This document shows positions 1-7,409 of a DNA stretch of 31,300 nucleotides, in pieces (the first letter of the stretch is position 1; every line of letters starts with the position of its first letter). The stretch spans positions 1 to 31,300 of the forward strand of contig CABUPJ010000042.1 in assembly GCA_902493335.1 (NCBI GenBank). Direction: 5' to 3'. The notes below the pieces were generated by a model that was given only the letters and a program-made list of their open reading frames with translations, was not told where the DNA came from and searched no databases. The DNA comes from an uncultured Porphyromonadaceae bacterium (GTDB lineage Bacteria > Bacteroidota > Bacteroidia > Bacteroidales > Muribaculaceae). The position numbers and the translations under genes are program-made.

Positions 1-77
1 TGTTTTCTTTTGATCTTTCCTGATCCGGTAAGGGCGAACCTCTTTTTGGCACCGGAGTTAGTTTTAATCTTAGGCAT
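1..77 (-). CDS. rpmI: Ribosomal protein L35, N-terminal part (cut by window edge)
   Basis: The reverse strand starting with ATG at 77 reads MPKIKTNSGAKKRFALTGSG followed by KIKRK, the typical start of bacterial ribosomal protein L35 of the large subunit. Only about 25 codons are inside the window; the rest lies beyond position 1. It follows infC after 65 bp on the same strand, the conserved infC-rpmI(-rplT) order, so it is very likely co-transcribed with thrS and infC. The spacer holds a short inverted repeat (117-121 with 133-137). Confidence 0.93.
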   Translation of the reverse strand, partial: MPKIKTNSGAKKRFALTGSGKIKRK

Positions 78-142
78 TTTGTTTACTTTTAATAATTAAT
101 TCGAGTTATTTATAATAGTGTGCCAGCTCGTGACACTTTGTT

Positions 143-739
143 TTATTTCTTTTTGGGCGAGAGCATTATGGTCATGCGTTTGCCTTCGAGAACAGGCATC
201 TGCTCGACTTTGCCATAGTCTTCGAGGTCGTTGGCGAATCTGAGAAGAAGTACTTCGCCCTGCTCTTTGAAGAGTATCGAACGTCCTTTGAAGAAGACGT
301 AGGCCTTGACTTTGGCGCCTTCCTGAAGGAAGCCGACAGCGTGTTTGAGCTTGAAGTTGTAGTCATGGTCGTCGGTCTGAGGCCCGAATCTGATTTCTTT
401 GACTACGACCTTTGTCGATTTGGCCTTTATCTCTTTGGCTTTCTTTTTCTGCTGATAGAGATATTTCTGATAATCGAGCACTTTGCATACCGGAGGCTCG
501 GCGTTGGGCGAAATCTCGACAAGGTCGAGCTCTTGCTCTTCGGCGATGCGGAGCGCCTCCTGAATAGAGTATATGCCGACGGTGACGTTATCGCCGACCA
601 AACGCACCTCACGGGCTCTGATGTGCTCGTTGATGTTGTTGGGGGCGGCGTTGCGGTCATTGTGGCGCGGTTGCGGTCCTCGACCGTTATTTTGGTTTTG
701 CATCGGACGGGGTCCGGGGTTAAAGGGCTTTTTCTCCAT
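143..739 (-). CDS. infC: Translation initiation factor IF-3
   Basis: IF-3 binds the 30S subunit and controls start-codon and initiator-tRNA selection. The 198-residue product has the usual two-domain body: an N-domain beginning near residue 40 (EHIRAREVRLVGDN) with the typical VEISPNAEPPVCKVLDYQKY stretch, a lysine-rich linker (KKKAKEIKAK), and a C-domain with KEIRFGPQTDDHDYNFKLKH and ending in LSPKKK. The first ~38 residues are an extension rich in Asn, Pro, Gln and Arg, longer than the Escherichia coli protein (about 180 residues in all). The ATG at 739 lies 8 bp after the thrS stop, so it is translated from the thrS message. Position between thrS and rpmI is the classic operon order. Confidence 0.97.
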   Translation of the reverse strand: MEKKPFNPGPRPMQNQNNGRGPQPRHNDRNAAPNNINEHIRAREVRLVGDNVTVGIYSIQEALRIAEEQELDLVEISPNAEPPVCKVLDYQKYLYQQKKKAKEIKAKSTKVVVKEIRFGPQTDDHDYNFKLKHAVGFLQEGAKVKAYVFFKGRSILFKEQGEVLLLRFANDLEDYGKVEQMPVLEGKRMTIMLSPKKK

Positions 740-747
740 TCAGGGGG

Positions 748-2685
748 TTATTGATTAATCATTTGATTGACCTCGTTGGTCAAATATTCTGCAAAGTTAG
801 TAATTTTCATGATACCTTTATCGCCTTCGCCCTGTTTTCTTACTGAAACTTCGTCATTTTCGGCTTCTTTTTCGCCTACGATGAGCATATAGGGGATGCG
901 TTTGAGCTCGTTGTCGCGGATTTTCTTGCCGATTTTCTCGTTTCGGTCGTCGACGGTCGTTCTGATGTCGGCGGCGTTGAGGCGGCGGGCTACGTCATGG
1001 GCGTAGTCGTTGAACTTCTCGCTGATGGGGAGCACGACGGCTTGATCGGGCGCGAGCCACAGGGGGAAGCGGCCGGCGGTGTGCTCGAGGAGCACGGCGA
1101 CGAAGCGTTCCATCGAGCCGAAGGGGGCGCGGTGAATCATCACGGGACGGTGCTTCTGGTTGTCCGAGCCGGTGTATTCGAGCTGGAAGCGTTCGGGCAG
1201 GTTGTAGTCGACCTGGATTGTGCCGAGCTGCCAGCGGCGGCCGATGGCATCCTTGACCATAAAGTCGAGTTTCGGGCCGTAGAAGGCGGCTTCGCCGAGT
1301 TCCTTGCGGGCCTTGAGGCCTTTTTCCTCGCAGGCTTCGATGATAGCCTGCTCGGCGAGGTGCCAGTTTTCGTCGGTGCCGATATATTTTTCTTTGTGTG
1401 CCGGATCACGCAGCGAAATCTGTGCCTCGAAGTTCTCGAATTTCAGAGCCTTGAAGATATAGAAAATGATGTCCATCACCTTGAGGAACTCGTCTTTGAT
1501 CTGTTCGGGTGCACAATAGATGTGTGCGTCGTCCTGCGTGAAGCCTCTCACTCGGGTCAGGCCGTGGAGCTCGCCGCTCTGCTCGTAGCGGTAGACGGTG
1601 CCGAACTCTGCGAGTCGCAGAGGCAGGTCGCGGTATGAGCGGGGCAGGGCGCGGAAGATTTCGCAGTGGTGAGGGCAGTTCATCGGCTTGAGCAGATATT
1701 CCTCTCCTTCTTCGGGAGTGTGGATAGGCTGGAATGAATCCTTGCCGTATTTTGCATAGTGGCCCGAAGTGACATAGAGGTTCTTGTTGCCGATATGTGG
1801 GGTGATTACCTGCTGGTAACCATACTGTTTCTGTATCTTGCGGAGGAACTGTTCGAGACGGTCGCGCAGGGCTGTGCCTTTGGGGAGCCACAGGGGCAGG
1901 CCGGCGCCGACGTTCTGAGAGAAAGCGAAGAGCTCCATCTCTTTGCCGAGCTTGCGGTGGTCGCGTTTCTTGGCTTCTTCGAGCAACACGAGGTATTCGT
2001 CGAGCATCTTCTTCTTGGGGAATGAGATGCCGTAGACTCTGACGAGCTGGTCGCGCTTTTCGTCGCCGCGCCAGTAGGCGCCTGCGAGCGATGTTATCTT
2101 GACGGCCTTGATGGGCGCTGTCGAGGGGATATGCGGGCCGCGGCAGAGGTCGGTGAAGTTGCCCTGGGTATAGGTTGTGATGTGGCCGTCCTCGAGCTCC
2201 GAGATGAGCTCACATTTATATGTCTCGTGGCGGTCGCCGAAGAGTTTGAGGGCGTCGGCCTTCGAAATGTCGGCGCGTTTGATTTCGCTCTTTTTCTGGG
2301 CGAGCTCGAGCATCTTCTTCTCGATTTTGTCGAAGTCGGCGGCTGTCAGCTGGTTGTCACCCGGGTCGATGTCATAGTAGAAACCGTTTTCGATGGCCGG
2401 GCCGATGCCGAATTTGACACCGGGATAGAGCTCCTGGAGGGCTTCGGCGAGAAGGTGTGCCGAGCTGTGCCAGAAAGCATGTTTGCCTTCGGGGTCATCC
2501 CATTTGAAGAGCTTGAGGCTGGCGTCTTCGCTGATCGGGCGGGTGAGGTCCCATTCCTGGTCGTTGACAGATGCTGCCAGCACGTCCTGAGCCAGACGCG
2601 GGCTTATTGATTCTGCAATCTGAAGGGGCGTCGTGCCGGCTTCATATTGCTTTATGCTTCCATCAGGAAATGTTATATTAATCAT
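748..2685 (-). CDS. thrS: Threonyl-tRNA synthetase
   Basis: This 645-residue cytoplasmic class II synthetase charges tRNA-Thr with threonine. Domains in order: TGS domain (residues 1 to about 60, starting MINITFPDGSIKQYEAGTT), the editing/SAD domain with the HSSAHLLAEAL zinc-site motif and the CRGPHIPST segment, the catalytic core (LPKGTALRDRLEQF, LKPMNCPHHCEIF, and VMIHRAPFGSMERF of motif 3), and a C-terminal anticodon-binding domain (VVLPISEKFNDYA to YMLIVGEKEAEN). Length and order are normal for the family. It is the first gene of the thrS-infC-rpmI operon, 8 bp upstream of infC. A candidate promoter and a hairpin lie in its leader (separate entries). Confidence 0.98.
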   Translation of the reverse strand: MINITFPDGSIKQYEAGTTPLQIAESISPRLAQDVLAASVNDQEWDLTRPISEDASLKLFKWDDPEGKHAFWHSSAHLLAEALQELYPGVKFGIGPAIENGFYYDIDPGDNQLTAADFDKIEKKMLELAQKKSEIKRADISKADALKLFGDRHETYKCELISELEDGHITTYTQGNFTDLCRGPHIPSTAPIKAVKITSLAGAYWRGDEKRDQLVRVYGISFPKKKMLDEYLVLLEEAKKRDHRKLGKEMELFAFSQNVGAGLPLWLPKGTALRDRLEQFLRKIQKQYGYQQVITPHIGNKNLYVTSGHYAKYGKDSFQPIHTPEEGEEYLLKPMNCPHHCEIFRALPRSYRDLPLRLAEFGTVYRYEQSGELHGLTRVRGFTQDDAHIYCAPEQIKDEFLKVMDIIFYIFKALKFENFEAQISLRDPAHKEKYIGTDENWHLAEQAIIEACEEKGLKARKELGEAAFYGPKLDFMVKDAIGRRWQLGTIQVDYNLPERFQLEYTGSDNQKHRPVMIHRAPFGSMERFVAVLLEHTAGRFPLWLAPDQAVVLPISEKFNDYAHDVARRLNAADIRTTVDDRNEKIGKKIRDNELKRIPYMLIVGEKEAENDEVSVRKQGEGDKGIMKITNFAEYLTNEVNQMINQ

Positions 2686-2718
2686 ATCTTAATTAGTTTA
2701 TATTCAGCATGTAATAAT

Positions 2719-2740
2719 GTGCGCAAAGCTGTCTTTGCAC
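2719..2740 (-). promoter_or_regulatory. Hairpin in the thrS leader
   Basis: Between the candidate thrS promoter and its ATG, GTG at 2719 and CAAAG at 2724-2728 can pair with CTTTGCAC (2733-2740), with a two-base bulge and a four-base loop. In RNA this would be a stable stem about 34 bases ahead of the start codon. Leader structures commonly control synthetase genes, but no T-box elements were recognised, so a regulatory role is only possible. Confidence 0.35.
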
Positions 2741-2750
2741 AATTCGCCTG

Positions 2751-2781
2751 CAAAGATAAGAAAAATATCGTGATAATCAGA
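2751..2781 (-). promoter_or_regulatory. Candidate thrS operon promoter
   Basis: On the minus strand a perfect Bacteroidota -7 element TATCTTTG lies at 2758-2751. Nineteen bp upstream is TCTG (2781-2778), one base off the TTTG -33 element. The resulting leader would be about 60 bases long. Confidence 0.45.
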
Positions 2782-2830
2782 ACTTTTTTGCCGCTTTTTG
2801 CGCGGTGACGGAACTGGTTTTTGTTTCATG

Positions 2831-2862
2831 TTTGCGGCTGAATCAAATATTGTTTATCTTTG
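2831..2862 (+). promoter_or_regulatory. Promoter of the TIR-WD40 gene
   Basis: TTTG (2831-2834), a 20-bp spacer and TATCTTTG (2855-2862) match the Bacteroidota sigma-ABfr consensus exactly. The transcript would start near 2868, about 37 bases before the ATG at 2905. It is divergent from the thrS promoter. Confidence 0.7.
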
Positions 2863-2904
2863 TCGTGATAAAGTAATTGCATCTTTGCTAATCTTGACAT
2901 TACC

Positions 2905-4272
2905 ATGAAATACGATATTTTTATAAGCTACAGTCGAAAAGATACTAAAATCGCCGACAGAATATGCGCTGCTCTCGACCGTGTTGGCATAACATATTTT
3001 ATTGACCGCAAAGGTATTGCCGGTGGTATGGAGTTTCCCGCCGTACTTGCCGACGCTATTGCCGAGAGCCGGATATTTCTGCTGCTCGCAAGTGAAAATT
3101 CGTATGAATCGCCCTATACCAACAAGGAGATTTACTTTGCCTTTAACTGCAAGTGTATGATGTTGCCGTATATTATCGACGGCTCGCAGCTGCCTATGCG
3201 CTTGCAGTTTACGTTTGCCGATATAAATTGGCGAACGATCACCGAACACCCCATTGACACTGTGCTCGTGACCGACCTGTTGCAACTTCTCGGCAAAAGT
3301 GCGGCGTCTGTGAAACCGACTAAAGTATCCGGAACGAAAGTAATCACCGCTGGAGCGCCCGGAGTGATAAAGATATGGAACGCGAATACAGGGCGTTGCA
3401 TCGATACATTCGGCCGTGACGGAGTACGCTATAAGACAGCGCTGTATAGTCCTGACGGCAAGGATATCCTGAGTCGGGCGTATGTCGTGGCTGCAGCAGT
3501 GCCGGAATTTCGTATTCTTGATTCAAAAACCGGTGATGTTAAGGCGGTGATACCGCGCGGTGAAGGCGAAGTATTTAAGGGGAACGCGGTTTATGCCGAC
3601 GGCGGACGCAAAATTATGATTTCTTCATGGGCAAGGAATGCAGACGCATGGTATTTGCGCTTCTATGATAGCAACGGACGGTATATAAAGACAGTACCGC
3701 TCGATTTCGGAGAGGAGCGTTCTGTCGATTTTTGTGCTGTTTCGCCGGATGGAAGGCTGATAGCTTTTCGCAGCTATAATCATGCGCCGAGTATCTATGA
3801 TACCGAGACGGGGCGGTTTTTGGTCAGGCTCGGAAAACATGATTTCAAAGCTATGGCGTTCAGTAATGACGGAAGTCGCGTAATCACCGGAACTGATGAT
3901 GGCGATGTCAGGATATGGAACTCCCGCAATGGTTTGCTTATTGATACATTAAAACAGCACATGGATGGCTATACCGTAGAGGCGCTTGCATATAGTCCGG
4001 ATGACAGGCTCATTGTTTCGGGAGCTTATAAAAACATTAGATTGTGGGATGTCGATACCGGCAAATGTCTTAAAACTTTATATGGCGACGAGGGCTTTGA
4101 GCCTATTGACCGTCTTTCGGTCGATAGTGTAGTCTTTAATAAGACCGGAGACCGGTTTGTCGTTACAGCGGGGAGGACGGCCATTGTCATGAATACATCA
4201 GACGCATCTTTGGTGGCCGTGCTTGACGGACATAGCGATTCGGGTATCACGGCAGCTTTTAGTCCGGACTGA
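2905..4272 (+). CDS. TIR domain fused to a seven-bladed WD40 propeller
   Basis: The 455-residue protein has no signal peptide and should be cytoplasmic. Residues 1 to ~135 are a TIR domain: YDIFISYSRKD at the start, FIDRKGI as BB-loop region, and SYESPYTNKEI, in which Glu75 sits where NAD-cleaving TIR enzymes have their catalytic glutamate. From about residue 143 to the end are WD40-type repeats (IKIWNANTG, AVSPDGRLIA, VRIWNSRNG, IRLWDVDTGKCLKTL). The C-terminal ITAAFSPD supplies the strand missing from the first blade, so the propeller is probably complete with seven blades. No NTPase (STAND/NACHT) domain lies between the two parts. NAD cleavage and a role in defence or stress sensing are inferred from the TIR family; the gene sits alone under its own promoter with no recognisable defence genes beside it. 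Base composition looks slightly more AT-rich than its neighbours. Confidence 0.88.
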   Translation: MKYDIFISYSRKDTKIADRICAALDRVGITYFIDRKGIAGGMEFPAVLADAIAESRIFLLLASENSYESPYTNKEIYFAFNCKCMMLPYIIDGSQLPMRLQFTFADINWRTITEHPIDTVLVTDLLQLLGKSAASVKPTKVSGTKVITAGAPGVIKIWNANTGRCIDTFGRDGVRYKTALYSPDGKDILSRAYVVAAAVPEFRILDSKTGDVKAVIPRGEGEVFKGNAVYADGGRKIMISSWARNADAWYLRFYDSNGRYIKTVPLDFGEERSVDFCAVSPDGRLIAFRSYNHAPSIYDTETGRFLVRLGKHDFKAMAFSNDGSRVITGTDDGDVRIWNSRNGLLIDTLKQHMDGYTVEALAYSPDDRLIVSGAYKNIRLWDVDTGKCLKTLYGDEGFEPIDRLSVDSVVFNKTGDRFVVTAGRTAIVMNTSDASLVAVLDGHSDSGITAAFSPD

Positions 4273-4330
4273 CCTGCCGTCGGAGTATTGTGCGATTAAC
4301 ATTTTTTATATGTAAATTGGAGCGGTGTTG

Positions 4331-4362
4331 TTTGTGGAATTGCAGCGTTTTTTCTAACTTTG
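4331..4362 (+). promoter_or_regulatory. Promoter of the small T9SS-tail protein gene
   Basis: TTTG at 4331-4334, a 20-bp spacer and TAACTTTG at 4355-4362 form a full Bacteroidota promoter. Transcription should start near 4368, about 30 bases before the ATG at 4399. Confidence 0.7.
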
Positions 4363-4398
4363 TATAAGACTAAAAAGCATCGACTGACAGATAACACA

Positions 4399-4716
4399 AT
4401 GAAGACGTTAAAGACCATATTGCTGACTGCACTTCTGCTCATTGCCGGCGGAGGCGTTTCGACGTATGCGTCAGGCGATTCGGCGCAGCATATCGGTCAG
4501 GAGGTAGTTCAGCAGGCTGTCATCAATGTAAAAGGCGGCTCTGTTGAAATCGAAAACAGCTCTGACGCAGAAATTCAGGTTGTTGTCTACGGTATTACCG
4601 GCCAGGTTGTCAAGTCTTTCGCGGCTCAGCCCGGCGGTGTGACCGTCGTCGACCTTACCGCCGGCTATTATATCGTCAAGGCCGGTAACGTCACGCGCCG
4701 GGTAGCTGTGCGCTAA
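4399..4716 (+). CDS. Small secreted protein consisting mainly of a T9SS type A-like C-terminal domain
   Basis: The ATG at 4399 gives 105 residues with a clear signal peptide (MKTLKTILLTALLLIAGGG up to about TYA-SGD). The mature part of ~80 residues resembles the type A sorting domain of the type IX secretion system: VVVYGITGQVVKSF, then VVDLTAGYYIVKAG and a final RRVAVR. In normal T9SS cargo this domain is the tail of a much larger protein; here almost nothing else is present. It has its own promoter and precedes the pullulanase gene by about 90 bp. It could be a free-standing beta-sandwich protein of unknown function, a remnant of a larger cargo protein, or a decoy. An in-frame TTG at 4360 was not chosen because it lies inside the promoter. 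Confidence 0.72.
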   Translation: MKTLKTILLTALLLIAGGGVSTYASGDSAQHIGQEVVQQAVINVKGGSVEIENSSDAEIQVVVYGITGQVVKSFAAQPGGVTVVDLTAGYYIVKAGNVTRRVAVR

Positions 4717-4722
4717 GAGCAT

Positions 4723-4743
4723 ATCCTCATTACAGAGGATTTA
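4723..4743 (+). terminator. Weak hairpin after the T9SS-tail gene
   Basis: ATCCTC (4723-4728) and GAGGAT (4735-4740) form a 6-bp stem with a six-base loop, followed by only TTTATATT. It may attenuate read-through into the pullulanase gene. Confidence 0.35.
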
Positions 4744-4803
4744 TATTGTGATTCTATTGTATCTTTAAAATACTTACTTCTAAATACTTACTTTCTTAAC
4801 TTG

Positions 4804-6813
4804 ATGAACAATCGAATGAAACAAATCCTCGGTGGTGTTCTCTTTACGGGCGTCACCCTGACACTTTCGGCCGCACGTCAGGCCGATGATGCCGCATATC
4901 TCTCGTGGCCCTCTTATGCCGGCGAAGATCTCGAACTCTCGGTCAGCGAGACCGGCACGCATTTCAGACTATGGTCGCCCGAGGCCCAGGCCGCCGAAGT
5001 ACTCATTTATGATACCGGCCGCAACACTCCCGCCGTCGACACTCTCGAAATGAAGAAAGCAGAGCAGGGTACATGGACCGCTTCTGTCAATAAGCAGCTC
5101 TACGGCAAATACTATACTTTCCGCATCAAACATAACGGCCGCTGGCTCGCCGAGACTCCCGGCGTATGGGCCAAGGCTGTAGGCGTCAACGGTTCCCGTG
5201 CTGCCATAATTGATTTCACGAAGACCAACCCCGAGGGATGGGCGAATGACCGCGGTCCTGTGGTCGAAAACATCACGGATGCTGTCATCTACGAGATGCA
5301 CCATCGCGATTTCTCGGTCGACCCTTCGAGCGGGATAGCAAACAAGGGCAAATTCCTTGCTTTGACCGAACCTGATACCAAGTCGCCCCAGGGTCAGAAG
5401 ACAGGTATCGACCACCTCAAGGAACTCGGCGTCACGCACGTCCACATCCTTCCTTCATACGACTATAACTCGGTTGACGAAGCCAATCTCCCCGCCAACC
5501 AATATAACTGGGGTTACGACCCTTATAACTACAATGCCCCCGAAGGCTCTTATTCGACCAATCCATCTGACCCCGCAACACGTGTGCGCGAGATGAAAGA
5601 GATGGTCAAGTCGCTCCACGACGCAGGCATCGGCGTGGTGATGGACGTCGTCTACAACCACACAGCAAACAACGACGACTCGAACTTCTCGCTGACCGCA
5701 CCCGGCTATTATTACCGCCACCGTCCCGACGGCAGCTACAGCGATGCCTCGGGCTGCGGCAACGAGACCGCCTCAGAGCGTCAGCAGATGCGCGATTTCA
5801 TCGTTAACTCGGTGAAATACTGGGCTAAGGAATATCACATCGACGGTTTCCGCTTCGACCTTATGGCCATCCACGACATCGAGACGATGGACAGCGTCGC
5901 AGCCGCCCTTAAAGAAATCAATCCTTCGATTTTCGTCTATGGCGAGGGTTGGACTGCCGGCGATTCGCCCCTGCCTGTAGAGCGTCGTGCTCTTAAAGAG
6001 AACGTAGCCAAGATGGAAGGCATCGCAGTCTTCAGTGACGATATCCGCGACGCCGTCAAGGGCCACTACAGCAACGCCGCCGACCGCGGTTTCGCCACCG
6101 GCAAGCCCGGTAATGAAGAGACCGTCAAAATCGGCATCGTAGCGTCGACGGCCCATCCGCAGGTCGATTACAGCAAGGGCAACAACTCGAAGTTTGCCTA
6201 TGCCTCGGCGCCCACACAGATTATTAATTATGTGTCATGTCACGATGACCTTACTCTCACAGACAAACTTGCCAAATCGATGCCCGGCTCGACCGAGGCC
6301 GACCGTCAGCGCGCGGCCCGTCTCGCCCAGACCATCGTCTTCACCTCGCAGGGCACTCCCTTTATGTTTGCAGGCGAAGAGGTCTTCAGAAACAAGAAAG
6401 GCGTCCATAACTCATATAAGTCTCCCGACTCGGTCAACGCCATCGACTGGACTCTCAAAGACACCAACCGCGAGCAGTTTGACTATTACCGCGAGCTTAT
6501 AAAGCTGCGCAAGGCTCACCCGGCCTTCCGCATGACGACGGCCGACGCCATCGCCCGTCATATCAAATTCGACAAGACCGACCGCGACAATCTGATTTCA
6601 TATTCAATCAAAGACAACGCCAACGGCGACGAGTGGAAAGAAATCAAGCTTGTCTTCAACGGTTCCGAGCAGCCCGAGGAGATCAAGATAGCCAAAGGAG
6701 ACTGGATTGTCATTGCCCGCGACGGCAAGATCAACGCCGACGGCATGGGCGGCTTCAAGGGCGGCAAAATTACCGTCGAACCGACATCAGCACTTATCCT
6801 TGCAAGAAAATAA
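4804..6813 (+). CDS. pulA: Secreted type I pullulanase (GH13 alpha-glucan debranching enzyme)
   Basis: The enzyme hydrolyses alpha-1,6 branches of pullulan, starch or glycogen fragments. The 669-residue product begins with a hydrophobic signal-like segment (KQILGGVLFTGVTLTLSA). No lipobox is seen, so it is probably periplasmic or surface-exposed. A CBM48-like N-terminal domain (FRLWSPEAQAAEVLIYD) follows. YNWGYDP at residues 234-240 is the type I pullulanase signature. GH13 catalytic residues are present: nucleophile Asp352 (DGFRFD), acid/base Glu381 (VYGEGW) and Asp481 (SCHDDLTLTDK). A short beta domain ends the protein. The in-frame ATG at 4816 is another possible start. The neighbouring genes do not form a typical SusCD locus, so it may be a stand-alone glycogen or starch enzyme. 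A strong terminator follows. Confidence 0.93.
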   Translation: MNNRMKQILGGVLFTGVTLTLSAARQADDAAYLSWPSYAGEDLELSVSETGTHFRLWSPEAQAAEVLIYDTGRNTPAVDTLEMKKAEQGTWTASVNKQLYGKYYTFRIKHNGRWLAETPGVWAKAVGVNGSRAAIIDFTKTNPEGWANDRGPVVENITDAVIYEMHHRDFSVDPSSGIANKGKFLALTEPDTKSPQGQKTGIDHLKELGVTHVHILPSYDYNSVDEANLPANQYNWGYDPYNYNAPEGSYSTNPSDPATRVREMKEMVKSLHDAGIGVVMDVVYNHTANNDDSNFSLTAPGYYYRHRPDGSYSDASGCGNETASERQQMRDFIVNSVKYWAKEYHIDGFRFDLMAIHDIETMDSVAAALKEINPSIFVYGEGWTAGDSPLPVERRALKENVAKMEGIAVFSDDIRDAVKGHYSNAADRGFATGKPGNEETVKIGIVASTAHPQVDYSKGNNSKFAYASAPTQIINYVSCHDDLTLTDKLAKSMPGSTEADRQRAARLAQTIVFTSQGTPFMFAGEEVFRNKKGVHNSYKSPDSVNAIDWTLKDTNREQFDYYRELIKLRKAHPAFRMTTADAIARHIKFDKTDRDNLISYSIKDNANGDEWKEIKLVFNGSEQPEEIKIAKGDWIVIARDGKINADGMGGFKGGKITVEPTSALILARK

Positions 6814-6835
6814 GTCATAGACTGACAATAGCATT

Positions 6836-6877
6836 ATCGCAGGCGGCGCAATGAAAAACGTCGCCTGCGATTTTTTT
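6836..6877 (+). terminator. Rho-independent terminator after pulA
   Basis: A perfect 10-bp inverted repeat (6836-6845 with 6862-6871, core CGCAGGCG/CGCCTGCG) is followed by seven T (6871-6877). This is the strongest terminator in the window. Confidence 0.88.
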
Positions 6878-6906
6878 GCCTCATTATAATATAATCTGTA
6901 ACTTTG
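6875..6906 (+). promoter_or_regulatory. Promoter of the META lipoprotein / ABC-F operon
   Basis: TTTG (6875-6878), a 20-bp spacer and TAACTTTG (6899-6906) match the Bacteroidota consensus. The -33 element is formed by the last T residues of the pulA terminator tract. The start site should lie near 6912, about 20 bases before the ATG at 6933. Confidence 0.7.
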
Positions 6907-6932
6907 CGTAGAAAATAACAGATATCGAAAAT

Positions 6933-7406
6933 ATGAAAAAGCTTTTAATCATAAGCGCGCTTTCAGCCGCTCTCCTTTGCTCTTGCGGCGGCAACGGCGC
7001 TGCCGATAAGTCCGGCGACGCATGTTGCGACTCGGTCACCGAATGTAATATGGCCAAACTTCCGGGTAAATGGAATTTTGTCACCATCGCCAATGACAGT
7101 GTCAGACTCGACGAAGCACTTATCGATTCGATTGGCGCCGGTCAGGGCATAGCCTTCGGTCAGGATTCGACCTATTCTGTCGTGACAAACTGCAACAGCA
7201 TCGGCGGCAGTTACACAGCCACATGCGATTCAATCGTTTTCGGCGACGGTTTCATGACCGAGATGGCCAGTGACAACATGCAGGTCGAAGACGCCGTTAG
7301 ATTCATTCTGCCGAAACTCAACGCCTACAGCATCGAGTCTGACAGCATCCTCTGTCTTACCTCAGACGAAGACAATTGTTTCATCGTTCTTAAAAAGGCT
7401 GAATAA
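6933..7406 (+). CDS. META-domain (HslJ-like) lipoprotein
   Basis: The 157-residue protein has a lipoprotein signal: MKKLLIISALSAALLCSCGG, with Cys18 as the likely lipidated residue (L-C-S-C). The mature part is short, begins with a linker (GNGAADKSGDACCDS) and then a META-type domain: LPGKWNFVTIAND, GIAFGQDSTYSVVTNCNSIGG and DGFMTEMAS follow the family pattern of a beta-barrel with an N-x-x-G-G-x-Y core. The molecular function of META domains is not known; HslJ of E. coli is linked to heat shock and novobiocin resistance. Four further Cys in the mature protein (32, 33, 38 and others) could form disulfides. It is the first gene of a two-gene unit, 3 bp before the ABC-F gene. Confidence 0.8.
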   Translation: MKKLLIISALSAALLCSCGGNGAADKSGDACCDSVTECNMAKLPGKWNFVTIANDSVRLDEALIDSIGAGQGIAFGQDSTYSVVTNCNSIGGSYTATCDSIVFGDGFMTEMASDNMQVEDAVRFILPKLNAYSIESDSILCLTSDEDNCFIVLKKAE

Positions 7407-7409
7407 AAG

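Noticed and set aside
2905..4272. TIR-WD40 gene as a truncated pseudogene because it ends inside a WD40 repeat
   Set aside because: The missing strand of the first repeat is exactly what the C-terminus provides, so the propeller closes normally; the frame after the stop does not encode WD40 sequence.
2905..4716. TIR-WD40 region as part of a prophage or mobile island
   Set aside because: No integrase, transposase, att-like repeat or tRNA gene was found; flanks are ordinary chromosomal genes.
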